Shown here piece after piece: positions 1 to 7,558 of a stretch of 39,934 nucleotides of DNA. The position numbers and the translations under genes were made by a program. Position 1 is the stretch's first letter. Every line of letters begins with the position of its first letter. Source of the stretch: Streptomyces flaveus (lineage in GTDB: Bacteria; Actinomycetota; Actinomycetes; Streptomycetales; Streptomycetaceae); NCBI RefSeq assembly GCF_014647675.1, contig NZ_BMPQ01000024.1, positions 37,148 through 77,081 on the forward strand. Reading direction: 5' to 3'. The notes under the pieces were generated by a model. The model saw nothing but the letters and a program-made list of their open reading frames with translations, had not been told where the DNA came from and ran no database searches.

Positions 1-2580
1 GGACTGGAACGGCACGAGAGAGTTCTGGCCGAAGCGCACATAGGCGCGGCCGGGGGTGCTCTGCGAGATCCCGGCGGCCTCAGGGGAGTTGAGGACGTCC
101 TGGCTCTCGCCGGAGTCCGTCACGCGGAGCGCGATGCGCAGGTTGGTGTTGGCGCGGATCTCCGAGGAGACGACGCCGCTGGGGCGCTGCGTCGCCAGGA
201 TCAGGTGGATGCCGAGGCTGCGGCCCCGCTGCGCGATGTTGACCAGGCCCTTCACGAAGTCCGGCAGGTCGCGCACCATCGAGGCGAACTCGTCGATGAC
301 GATGAGCAGCCGGGGCATCGGGGGGTTGCCCGCCGGGTTCCGCTCCAGCGCCTCGACGTAGTCCTCGATGTCCTTGGCGCCGGTGGCGGCGAGGATGTGC
401 TCGCGCCGGGTGAGCTCCGCCGTCAGCGACACCAGGGCCCGCTCGACGAGGTGGGCGTCGAGGTCGGTGACCATGCCGACGGTGTGCGGCAGGTCCACGC
501 AGTCCTTGAACGCGGAGCCGCCCTTGTAGTCGACGAGGACGAACGTCATCGCGTCCGGACGGTTCGCCACCGCAAGCGAGGCGACCAGCGTCTGGAGGAG
601 TTCGGACTTTCCGGAGCCGGTGGTACCGGCGACCAGCCCGTGCGGGCCGTCGCGCCGCAGGTCCAGGAAGAACGGGCCGTCCAGGGAGACGCCGACGGCC
701 GCCCGGGTCGAGCGGCCCCCGGCGGTCCAGCGGGCCCGGATGCCGGCGGCATGCGGCGGGTCGAGGGCGAGTACGTCGAGCAGCCGGGCGGAGCCGGGGA
801 GCACCGCGGCCTCCTCGTCGGCCTCGCCCGGGTCCCGCAGCGGGCCCATCGCGCGGGCCAGCGAGCGGCACCAGTCCAGGGACACCGCGTCGGGCCGGAC
901 GCTCCCGACGGTGTCCCTCCCGGAGCGTCCCACCCGCACGGTTCCGCCAGGCTCCTCGACGACGACGGCATGGCACTCCTCGGGCAGCAGCCGCTCCTCG
1001 GAGTCCAGGCAGACCGCGCGGACGCCGACGGACGGTCCGTCGCGCAGGATCTGCACCACGCCGGGCAGGGAACGCAGCCTGCGGGCTCCGTCGAGGACGA
1101 CGAGCACGTCCGGTCCGGCGGGCCGGCCCCGCCGGTCCTCCCGTCCGGCACGCTCGGCGATCAGCGCGGTCAGTTCGGCGACCCGGCGGGCGCAGGTCTC
1201 CGTGCCGTAGCCGATGCTGGCCGGGGTGTCACCGGACTTCTGCCGCACGTGCGGCAGCCAGCGCAGCCAGGACCATCCGTCCCGGCCCGGGCCGCCGGTC
1301 GTCAGCAGGTGGATCTGGAGGTCACGGGGGCTGTGCAGGACGGCGGCCTGGGCGACCGCCCACCGAGCCACGGAGCGCGCGGCCGGGCCCTCGCCGGCGA
1401 TTCCCAGGACGTCGTGCTCACGCAGCGCGACGGTCACCGGGACGTCGTACGCGGTCCACGGGTCCTGGCGGCGGTGTTCGTCCTTGGTCGGGTCCAGGAG
1501 CACCACATCGGAGGGCAGGTCGGCGGTCCCGATGCGCAGTTCCAGGAAGTCGGCGTCCGAGGTGCGGCGTTCCCACAGGCGGTGCCGGGGACCGACAGCG
1601 GTCAGGACGACCTCGGCCGGGTCGGGGAAGCCACGGCGCCGGGCGGTGCGTTCGGCCGCCAGGGCCTTCTCCGCGTCGCCCTCGATGCGCTCCTTCTTCT
1701 CCTCGTAGGCGGCGACCGCCTCGGAATGGGACTCGCGTCCGTTGCGCTTGCTCATCATGTAGTTGCCGAGGATCACGACCGGCGAGAGCAGCCCGAACAG
1801 CAGCATCGTCCAGCGGCCGAAGACCAGCGCCGCGGCCACCGCCATCACCAGCGGGGCGGCCGCGGTGATCCACGGGAGTGGCCGGGCGCCGGGCGGCGCG
1901 GGTGGGGAGGGCAGGGAGAAGCGGGTGGCGTTCTCGGCCGGCCGCAGCCGCGGCGGCCGGTTGTAGTCCCAGCCGGTGCCGTCCTCCGACGGTTCCACGG
2001 CCGCGTCCGGCCTATGCGGGAGGGCGAGATCGAGCAGGCAGCCGCCGACGAGGAGCTGTGCGCCGGCCGGCCAGGCGGTGGCTTCGGCGAGGTCCTCGCG
2101 GTCCATTTGCAGGGTGCCGTCGTCCGGCGCGGACGGGTCGGGAGCCACGCGGCAGCGTCCTGCGGGGCCCACCGTCAAGACGGCGAACGGACGGTCCGGT
2201 ACGGTGCGCAGCACCTGGGCGGCTCCGTCGTGTGCCAGCCCGATCCGGTAGTCGCCGATGTCGAGCCGGTGCACCGCGCCCGCTCCGGTCCCGCCGACGA
2301 CACGGACCTCCGCCAGCCCGTCCGGTTCGGCCGACGAGGTACCGGCTGGGCGGCCCAGGCCCACAACGGCCGCGTGGTGGAGCGGCGAGTCCCGCAGCAG
2401 CATGTCCGCGGGCAGCAGCCGGTCGCCGACGTACAGGCCGAGGTCCTCCGGGGGCCGGTGGACGCCTCCCGCCCCGGCCAGCGCCTCCGCGACGCCGCTC
2501 ACGGGCGTGTCGGGGTCGGCGTCGAGGTGGACGTCGAACGCATCACTGTCCCCATCGACCACGGTCAACATCAACGACAC
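1..2580 (-). CDS. FtsK/SpoIIIE-type ATPase, EccC/EssC-like (partial, 3' end outside window)
   Basis: First 860 codons of a large membrane-anchored ATPase of the FtsK/SpoIIIE fold, as used by type VII (ESX/WXG100) secretion systems. Residues about 1-85 look like a small beta-grasp or FHA-like module, 85-200 like a second FHA-like module, and about 233-277 hold two adjacent membrane spans. The first ATPase domain follows, with Walker A GTTGSGKSE (Lys about 658) and Walker B LLIVIDEFA (Asp-Glu about 762). The layout of two N-terminal small domains, paired spans and FtsK domains resembles Firmicute EssC. The start is GTG at 2580, with GGAGGA six bases upstream; an internal ATG at 2571 is the alternative. 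It diverges from the membrane protein at 2844. No WXG100, EccB, EccD or mycosin gene is visible, so the secretion role is inferred from architecture. It could also serve a division-like function. Confidence 0.85.
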   Translation of the reverse strand, partial: MSLMLTVVDGDSDAFDVHLDADPDTPVSGVAEALAGAGGVHRPPEDLGLYVGDRLLPADMLLRDSPLHHAAVVGLGRPAGTSSAEPDGLAEVRVVGGTGAGAVHRLDIGDYRIGLAHDGAAQVLRTVPDRPFAVLTVGPAGRCRVAPDPSAPDDGTLQMDREDLAEATAWPAGAQLLVGGCLLDLALPHRPDAAVEPSEDGTGWDYNRPPRLRPAENATRFSLPSPPAPPGARPLPWITAAAPLVMAVAAALVFGRWTMLLFGLLSPVVILGNYMMSKRNGRESHSEAVAAYEEKKERIEGDAEKALAAERTARRRGFPDPAEVVLTAVGPRHRLWERRTSDADFLELRIGTADLPSDVVLLDPTKDEHRRQDPWTAYDVPVTVALREHDVLGIAGEGPAARSVARWAVAQAAVLHSPRDLQIHLLTTGGPGRDGWSWLRWLPHVRQKSGDTPASIGYGTETCARRVAELTALIAERAGREDRRGRPAGPDVLVVLDGARRLRSLPGVVQILRDGPSVGVRAVCLDSEERLLPEECHAVVVEEPGGTVRVGRSGRDTVGSVRPDAVSLDWCRSLARAMGPLRDPGEADEEAAVLPGSARLLDVLALDPPHAAGIRARWTAGGRSTRAAVGVSLDGPFFLDLRRDGPHGLVAGTTGSGKSELLQTLVASLAVANRPDAMTFVLVDYKGGSAFKDCVDLPHTVGMVTDLDAHLVERALVSLTAELTRREHILAATGAKDIEDYVEALERNPAGNPPMPRLLIVIDEFASMVRDLPDFVKGLVNIAQRGRSLGIHLILATQRPSGVVSSEIRANTNLRIALRVTDSGESQDVLNSPEAAGISQSTPGRAYVRFGQNSLVPFQS

Positions 2581-2675
2581 GAAACGTCCTCCAGCCTGCG
2601 TGATTGCGGGGGTGCGGGAGCCGTGCTCGGCAGCTCTCGCGCCACTGACGGGACCTACGGGGCCCGCCCGCGGAT

Positions 2676-2709
2676 GGTTCACGGGCCTGCACCGACGCGC
2701 CCGTGAACC
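2676..2709. promoter_or_regulatory. 11-bp inverted repeat in divergent intergenic region
   Basis: GGTTCACGGGC and GCCCGTGAACC form a perfect inverted repeat separated by 12 bases. It lies between the divergent ATPase gene (start 2580) and the membrane-protein gene (start 2844). The half-sites sit about two helical turns apart, as expected for a dimeric repressor. It could instead act as a hairpin in the leader of either gene. The remaining 2581-2843 sequence shows no gene and no clear sigma-70 hexamers. Confidence 0.4.
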
Positions 2710-2843
2710 GTCTGCGACCGCCCCCCGTAGTGGCCTTCGGGTGCAGGGCGCCGCGACTCCGCCGCGGTGCCGCCCCGCCTCCCCCTCCCCCGCTTTCGAC
2801 CGTCCCGGCTCCGCCGCCGGGGGTCCCGACAAGGAGTCAGAAG

Positions 2844-3803
2844 ATGATCTGGTACGTCCTGGCCGTGGTGCTGGGGCTGGCGCTGATCGGAGCGGTGGCC
2901 GCGCTGGTCGTCACCGAGCGGCAGCCCCGCCCGCCGAAGCCCGTCGTCGCCTCGGCGGCCGTCGAGGGGCGGGAGGCGCTGGACGTGGTCGACGCGGGCC
3001 TGCGCCGGCTGACGGGCGAGTGCCTGCGCTCCGGCCGGTCGCTGCCCGACATGTACGCCGTCGTCTACTCCGAGGAGCGGCTCGGACTACTGCTGGCCGG
3101 CGCGGAGGAGGACGCCCCCGCGCCCTGGACCGCCGAGGCGGACGGCGAGCGCTGGACGGTCTCCCCCGACGACCTGCGCCGCGGTCCGGAGGGCGAACCG
3201 GCCCTGCCGTACGCGCTGACGGTGACGGTGGGGCTGGACGGCGCCGACCGGGTGCTGGTCGACCTCTCCCGGGCGTCGGGACCCGTCTCCGTGGCGGGAC
3301 CCGACGAGGAGGTGCGCAGTCTGGCGCGGGCCGTCATCACCGAGGCGCTCTCCGGCCCGGTGGGGGCTCTCGCCGAGGTCACCCTGGTGGGATCCGTGGC
3401 CGGCGACGGGCTCGTTGCCGCCGACGTGCCGCGGGCCTCGCGTCTGCACACCGCGGCCAGCGTGGAGGAGGCGTTCGCCTGGGCGGCTTCGGCGGAGCCG
3501 GGAGAGCCGGAGCCCGGATCGCCCGACGTCACCCAGATCTTCCGGCTGATCGAGGGCAGCAGCCGGATCACCGTCCAAGGCGAGGCGCCGCACCTGTTCG
3601 TCGTGGACGCCTCACAGCTCCCGCGGCGGGAGGGAGCGTTGGACGGTCTGCGGCATGGGGACGCGCTGCTGGTGCTCGGCGACGCACCCGCGGGCTGGCG
3701 CTGGCGGGCCGGTGCGGGCGGATCGCTCGACACCGGACCGCTCGGCCTGGAGATCACCCGGCACGTGGGGCGTCTCGCGGAGTCTCAGCCGGCGTCGCGG
3801 TAA
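2844..3803 (+). CDS. single-pass membrane protein of unknown function
   Basis: 319-residue protein that I do not recognise. It begins with one hydrophobic span (residues about 2-24, MIWYVLAVVLGLALIGAVAA) followed by a basic stretch, so the remaining 290 residues should be a soluble domain tethered to the membrane. There are no Cys pairs, repeats or catalytic motifs I can name. The start is ATG at 2844 with AAGGAG seven bases upstream; the open frame extends further upstream, but that part is proline-rich and not protein-like. It diverges from the EccC/EssC-like ATPase, which suggests but does not prove a partner role at that membrane complex. Its stop overlaps the convergent sigma-factor gene by 19 bases. 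Confidence 0.8.
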   Translation: MIWYVLAVVLGLALIGAVAALVVTERQPRPPKPVVASAAVEGREALDVVDAGLRRLTGECLRSGRSLPDMYAVVYSEERLGLLLAGAEEDAPAPWTAEADGERWTVSPDDLRRGPEGEPALPYALTVTVGLDGADRVLVDLSRASGPVSVAGPDEEVRSLARAVITEALSGPVGALAEVTLVGSVAGDGLVAADVPRASRLHTAASVEEAFAWAASAEPGEPEPGSPDVTQIFRLIEGSSRITVQGEAPHLFVVDASQLPRREGALDGLRHGDALLVLGDAPAGWRWRAGAGGSLDTGPLGLEITRHVGRLAESQPASR

Positions 3804-4381
3804 CGGCCGTCCGCGTACAGCCCGCGGCTGTGCAGCGCCTCCCGCAGGGCGCGGGAGGCGTAGAACGTCCGCGACTTGACCGTGCCCGGCGGCACGCCGA
3901 GGACCCTGGCCGTCTGGTTGACGCTGCGCCCCAGGTAGTGCACGTGCAGCAGAACCTCGCGCTGCGGCGGCCGCAGGTCCTCCAACGCCTCGAAGAGCAC
4001 CTGGGAGGTGAGCATGTGGTCGATGTCGTCGGACACCTGCGGGTGGGCGAGTTCCGGGTCTCCGGTCTCCGCCGGTCTGGCCTGGCGGGCCCGCAGATCG
4101 TCGATGACGAGGTTGCGCAGCACGGTGAACAGCCACGGCCGCGCCGCATCCGTGGTCGGGTCGAGCTCCCCGGCGTGGCGCCAGGCGCGGATCGCGACCT
4201 CCTGGAGGACATCTTCGGCGCGGTGCCAGTCGCCCTGCAGTCGCCGTGCGGCGAACTGCAGCAACGCGCGGCCGTGAAACTGGTAGAAGGCTCTGAGGAA
4301 TTCCTCGGGGAGGAGTTCCGCGGTGGGGGGGTAGGTTATTCCGTCTTCGGTCGAAGTTTCGGTCGAAGTGCTGGCCGACAA
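3785..4381 (-). CDS. ECF-type RNA polymerase sigma factor
   Basis: 198-residue group 4 (ECF) sigma factor, which directs RNA polymerase to a small regulon. Region 2 includes AEDVLQEVAIRAWRH and RPWLFTVLRNLVIDDLR (core binding and -10 recognition). Region 4 holds ALEDLRPPQREVLLHVHY followed by the helix-turn-helix VNQTARVLGVPPGTVKSR. Length and layout resemble SigK/SigL-like ECFs. The best start is TTG at 4381, preceded by AAAGGA eight bases away; TTG starts are uncommon and may limit translation. Many such sigmas sit directly upstream of a zinc-finger anti-sigma gene. Here the next gene is convergent, so no cognate anti-sigma is adjacent. Two perfect 18-bp direct repeats lie just upstream (4395-4433). 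Confidence 0.9.
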   Translation of the reverse strand: MSASTSTETSTEDGITYPPTAELLPEEFLRAFYQFHGRALLQFAARRLQGDWHRAEDVLQEVAIRAWRHAGELDPTTDAARPWLFTVLRNLVIDDLRARQARPAETGDPELAHPQVSDDIDHMLTSQVLFEALEDLRPPQREVLLHVHYLGRSVNQTARVLGVPPGTVKSRTFYASRALREALHSRGLYADGRYRDAG

Positions 4382-4394
4382 AGGCCTTTTCCTT

Positions 4395-4433
4395 TCCGGT
4401 CACCTGTGGGGGCTCTCCGGTCACCTGTGGGGG
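4395..4433 (-). promoter_or_regulatory. two perfect 18-bp direct repeats upstream of the ECF sigma gene
   Basis: The 18-base unit TCCGGTCACCTGTGGGGG occurs at 4395-4412 and again at 4416-4433, a period of exactly 21 bases (two helical turns). The proximal copy begins 14 bases upstream of the TTG start, so the repeats lie in the leader or core promoter. This is the usual form of a tandem activator or repressor site. The rest of 4434-4660 shows nothing else I can assign. Confidence 0.5.
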
Positions 4434-4660
4434 GATATTGGTTCAGCCGATTGCGGGAAAGCCGACGGGCCCCGCCGCGAGAGGTCGCACGCTCCGTTCG
4501 GCGTGTCCGCCGGCACGCGGCGACGGTGAACGCGCCCGGGTGCCGCCGTCGTTCCGGCGGCCGGGGCGCATCCTCCGGGGGCACTTTCCGGCAGGGCACG
4601 ACACCATGTGCCGGCCGGGCCGTGCCTCGTTGCACGTCCCGGCTCGCTCGGTGCGCGGCC

Positions 4661-4706
4661 CGTCGGCGGCGGCCGACGCCCCTCGTGGGGAAGGGCGCCG
4701 GCGCCC
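4661..4706 (-). terminator. paired hairpins after the LamG gene
   Basis: Two perfect GC-rich inverted repeats follow the LamG stop codon: the 14-base palindrome GGGCGCCGGCGCCC (4693-4706), five bases past the stop, and CGTCGGC-GGCG-GCCGACG (4661-4678). There is no U-tract, as is common for actinomycete terminators. Confidence 0.45.
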
Positions 4707-4710
4707 GCCG

Positions 4711-5454
4711 TCAGCCTGGTTCGCGGGCGGAAAGCGAGTCCACCTCACCGGGCGCCAGTTCGCGGTCGTAGACGTGTACGTCGGCGATGTCGCCGTTCCA
4801 GTGGTCGACCGCCTTCCCTCCGACCCTGCCGCGTCCGATCAGCACATCGCCGGTGGGCTTCGCCTTGCTGGAAGCCTCTCTGCTTCCCGCGAGTCTGCCG
4901 TCCACGTAGATCCGCATCCGGTGGCCCTTCTGGCTGTATGTGCCGGTGAGGTGGTACCAGCGGTTGGCCTGCGGCCGCTCGGTCTTCTCCGCGACGGTAC
5001 GGGCACCGGGGGAACTGAACGCGAAGTTCTCGTCCTGGCCGGAGTACTGGAGGAAGAACGCGCTGATTCGCTTGCCGTCCTGGGACACGGCGGTGCGGAA
5101 GCCGTTCACGGAGGTGAGCCGCACCCGTGCGGCGACCGAGTAGTCCGCGCCGGCGGTGTCGATCCCTGAGCCCGCCTTCACGTATTCGCTGGTGCGATCC
5201 AGCCGCAGTGCACCGCCCTCGGGACCGTCGGTCCACTCCACGTCGCCGCTGACGACGGCGTCGTGCTCACCCGCCTTCGCGGTGCCGGACCGGTGCAGGG
5301 GCCACCACGCGACGCCGCGCGGCGACTCGGCGCCCGCGCTCGGCGAGGCCTGCTGCTCCCCGGACTCCTGGCCGCGCACCAGCTGGGCGACGACGAAGGC
5401 CAGCGCGACGGCCAGTACGGCGATCGTGGTGATAAGCGACCATCTGCGCGTCAT
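4711..5454 (-). CDS. membrane-anchored or secreted LamG-fold protein
   Basis: 247 residues. A short basic start and hydrophobic span (residues about 5-26, WSLITTIAVLAVALAFVVAQLV) are followed by a Ser/Ala/Gly-rich linker. A concanavalin-like LamG domain then runs from about 65 to the C terminus, shown by strand motifs such as ADYSVAARVRL, RWYHLTGTYS, MRIYVDGRLAGS and WNGDIADVHVYDREL. These folds bind carbohydrate or sit as appendages on glycosidases. The start is ATG at 5454, preceded by an AGGGGG motif; the frame extends 15 codons further but without a ribosome site. The next gene upstream on the same strand encodes a secreted GH43-type glycosidase, so a role in glycan binding is plausible. 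Its ligand cannot be told from sequence. Confidence 0.85.
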   Translation of the reverse strand: MTRRWSLITTIAVLAVALAFVVAQLVRGQESGEQQASPSAGAESPRGVAWWPLHRSGTAKAGEHDAVVSGDVEWTDGPEGGALRLDRTSEYVKAGSGIDTAGADYSVAARVRLTSVNGFRTAVSQDGKRISAFFLQYSGQDENFAFSSPGARTVAEKTERPQANRWYHLTGTYSQKGHRMRIYVDGRLAGSREASSKAKPTGDVLIGRGRVGGKAVDHWNGDIADVHVYDRELAPGEVDSLSAREPG

Positions 5455-5887
5455 GATGCCCCCTGGAACGTGCGGCACAGGAATGTCACTGGTAATCACG
5501 TGTCCGATCTGGAAGTAGTTTGCCGTACCCCGAAATTGTGACAGACCGATGAGACGAGAAATATGGGTGCCATGTGAATTTACTGTCGTGCGCCGTGACT
5601 TGCGGCGCCGATCCGGTATGGGTGTTGAACACGCGGTGTTGGAATGTTCCGGCGGCGGCCGCCGCCGTCCGGGAACGCCGCGATGCCTACCGGCACACTT
5701 CGAAGACCACCGTCCAGTACGCGACGCGGTCCGCGTAGCTCAAGGAGACCCGGGTGTTCGACCCGGAGCGCCAGGGCCGCCTGTGATTGAGACCGTGTCC
5801 TACGTGGTGAGGCAGGACGAGCCGCTTGCGGCCCGCCGCCGAGGTGCCGTTGGTCGCCCGCTGCGGCGGGGCCCCATCTCCCGGGAG
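5455..5887. other. 433-bp intergenic stretch, no convincing gene
   Basis: The first part (about 5460-5600) is clearly richer in A+T and probably holds the promoter of the LamG gene on the minus strand, although no canonical hexamer pair stands out. A 54-codon plus-strand frame (GTG 5574 to TAG 5738) has G/C-rich third positions and three Cys in its first half, but lacks a ribosome site. The remainder to 5887 shows no recognisable gene. Confidence 0.4.
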
Positions 5888-7264
5888 TCACCTCCCCGGA
5901 TCGGTTAGATCGCTGTGCTGGGTCCATGGAAGTGTCCGGCGCTTGACGTACAGGCGATTGCCCGCCGGGCCGGTCCATTCCAGCTGCACGACACCGGGCA
6001 CGGCGGCGTCGGCTTCGCGTGACGGATCAGACCAGTAGCCGGCGCTCGGGTTGAGGAAGAACGTCGACCATGGGCGGCCGTGGTGGTCCACGAAGAAGTT
6101 GTTGTGGCCGGTGCCGACACCCGCGGTCCACCGCTCGGAGTACGGGCCCTCGAAAGTGTCCGAGACGGCGACGACCACGTCGTACTGGTGCTGCCGACCC
6201 TCGCCGGGTTTGTCGTAGGCGTACCGCGTGGTGCCGTCGGGCTTGGCCCACTTCCAGTCCCAGGCGGCCTGCAGGAGGTAGTACTTGCCCTCGTACTTGA
6301 ACACGTACGCGCCTTCGAGGTACGGCTCCGTCGAGTACGGCTTCTGCTGGAACTTCGGGAGGTCCGTGGTCGGGACGATGTCCTCCATGTCGTCCCGGAA
6401 CTTGGCGTACAGGTCGTTGTGCAGCACGAGCCACGCCTCTTCGCCCTCGGCGTAGAGGCCGCCGTCGATGTGGAAGTAGGCGCCGGGCTCGATGAAGTCC
6501 GGCCCGCCGATGAACGACTCGCCGAAGGGCTTGTCGAGATTGCCCTCGATGAGCCGGTACGGGCCCTCGACTCCGCCCTCGCTCACAAGCATGAACGAGC
6601 CGACCTTGCGGGAGTGGTCGCCCATGGTCGCGACGATGTACCACTTCCCGCGGACGTGGTGCAGCTCCGGAGCCCACACGTTGCCGCGCTTGCCGAACTG
6701 GTCGTCGTGCCAGTACTCCTGCCAAGGGGCGACGACCGTGCGTCCTGGCCGGTTCTCACCGGCGAACTCCGGTGACCACACCTTGCCCTTCTCGGCGCCG
6801 GGCCGGATGCCGGTGGTGTCGGCCAGCGTCCACGGCCCCTCGAGGGAAGAGGACACCCACACGAAGATGCCGTCGTTCCAGGGGGCGGGCCCGGCGCGTC
6901 CGGGCGCGTTGGTGGTGCCCGTGGCGACATAGACCGGCCGGCCGTCGATGACGAAGCAGTTGACGTAGGTGTCCCGGATCCATACCCGGCCGAGCTCCTC
7001 GTCACGGGGGCGCAGTTCGAGCGGGAGGACGAAGGAGTTGTCCTCACGCGGCCACAGGTCCAGGCGGGTGTCGGCAAGTCCGTAGCGCTCGGGGTCGGGC
7101 CAGTTCGACGGGTAGCGCCCCGGCGACGCGGCCCCGGCCGGCGCGGGCTCTGCCGACGCGTGCGCCGCCTGCGCAACGTCCGTGGGCAGGGCCGCCGCCG
7201 CTCCCAGGACGGCGGCGCCGGCTAACAGGGACCGTCGGGGCAACCCGCTGTCAGTGCTGGTCAT
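5888..7264 (-). CDS. Tat-exported glycoside hydrolase, GH43-type beta-propeller
   Basis: 458-residue secreted glycosidase with the five-bladed propeller typical of GH43 and related clans (arabinan-, xylan- or galactan-active). The N terminus has a twin-arginine signal, LPRRSLLAGAAVLGAAAA, with likely cleavage after an AQA-like site near residue 33. Blade motifs include IRDTYVNCFVIDG (Asp in the expected general-base position, though followed by Thr rather than Pro), NVWAPELHHVRGKWYIVAT, PYLEGAYVFKYEGKYYLLQA (Glu in the expected general-acid position) and GTGHNNFFVDHHGRPW. The start is ATG at 7264 with AAGGAG ten bases upstream. A truncated-looking frame overlaps its first 14 bases. The substrate cannot be assigned; the neighbouring LamG protein suggests a shared glycan target. 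Confidence 0.85.
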   Translation of the reverse strand: MTSTDSGLPRRSLLAGAAVLGAAAALPTDVAQAAHASAEPAPAGAASPGRYPSNWPDPERYGLADTRLDLWPREDNSFVLPLELRPRDEELGRVWIRDTYVNCFVIDGRPVYVATGTTNAPGRAGPAPWNDGIFVWVSSSLEGPWTLADTTGIRPGAEKGKVWSPEFAGENRPGRTVVAPWQEYWHDDQFGKRGNVWAPELHHVRGKWYIVATMGDHSRKVGSFMLVSEGGVEGPYRLIEGNLDKPFGESFIGGPDFIEPGAYFHIDGGLYAEGEEAWLVLHNDLYAKFRDDMEDIVPTTDLPKFQQKPYSTEPYLEGAYVFKYEGKYYLLQAAWDWKWAKPDGTTRYAYDKPGEGRQHQYDVVVAVSDTFEGPYSERWTAGVGTGHNNFFVDHHGRPWSTFFLNPSAGYWSDPSREADAAVPGVVQLEWTGPAGNRLYVKRRTLPWTQHSDLTDPGR

Positions 7265-7450
7265 CAGTCACGTTCTCCTTCGTCGTCGGGACGCCGGTGC
7301 CCTCTCCGGGAGGACTGCCGACCGGGGGCGATTCCTTCTGCTTCCGGAGTGCCGGGTCGATGAGTTCGTCCTCACCGTCGACCGCCGCCAGGTTCGGTGG
7401 GGAGTGGGCGAATCCGATCACCCGCCCGCCCTGGGGTTGAGGGGCGACTG
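7251..7450 (-). pseudogene. possible 3' remnant of a truncated gene
   Basis: The minus frame ending in TGA at 7251-7253 encodes a plausible hydrophilic protein tail (GRVIGFAHSPPNLAAVDGE, then a Lys/Pro/Gly-rich end) with about 80% G/C at third positions. Its stop overlaps the GH43 start by 14 bases, like an operon partner upstream of the GH43 gene. Going upstream past about 7450 the frame turns into Cys/Arg/Pro-rich nonsense and runs into the acyltransferase. This suggests a gene whose 5' part was lost when the acyltransferase segment arrived. Its original function is unknown. The rest of 7265-7558 shows nothing else. Confidence 0.3.
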
Positions 7451-7558
7451 TTCCACCGGACCGCTGAGGTCGAGGGCATGGCGCACAGCATGTGCATCGG
7501 TGCGGAAGTCGTCGGATGACGGTGTCGTCTGTTCGGTACGCCGGGCAGATGGACACAC

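Noticed and set aside
205..2706. Long plus-strand open frame antisense to the FtsK-like gene
   Set aside because: High-GC shadow: Arg/Gly/Gln-rich nonsense translation, no ribosome site, while the minus strand encodes Walker motifs.
4438..5169. Plus-strand frame across the LamG gene
   Set aside because: Antisense to a well-supported LamG domain; no start signal.
5731..5790. tRNA-like stretch with a GTTCGA loop between CCGGG and CCCGG
   Set aside because: Only one arm can be folded; there is no acceptor stem, D-arm or anticodon arm in register, and the loop sequence is shifted from the T-loop consensus.
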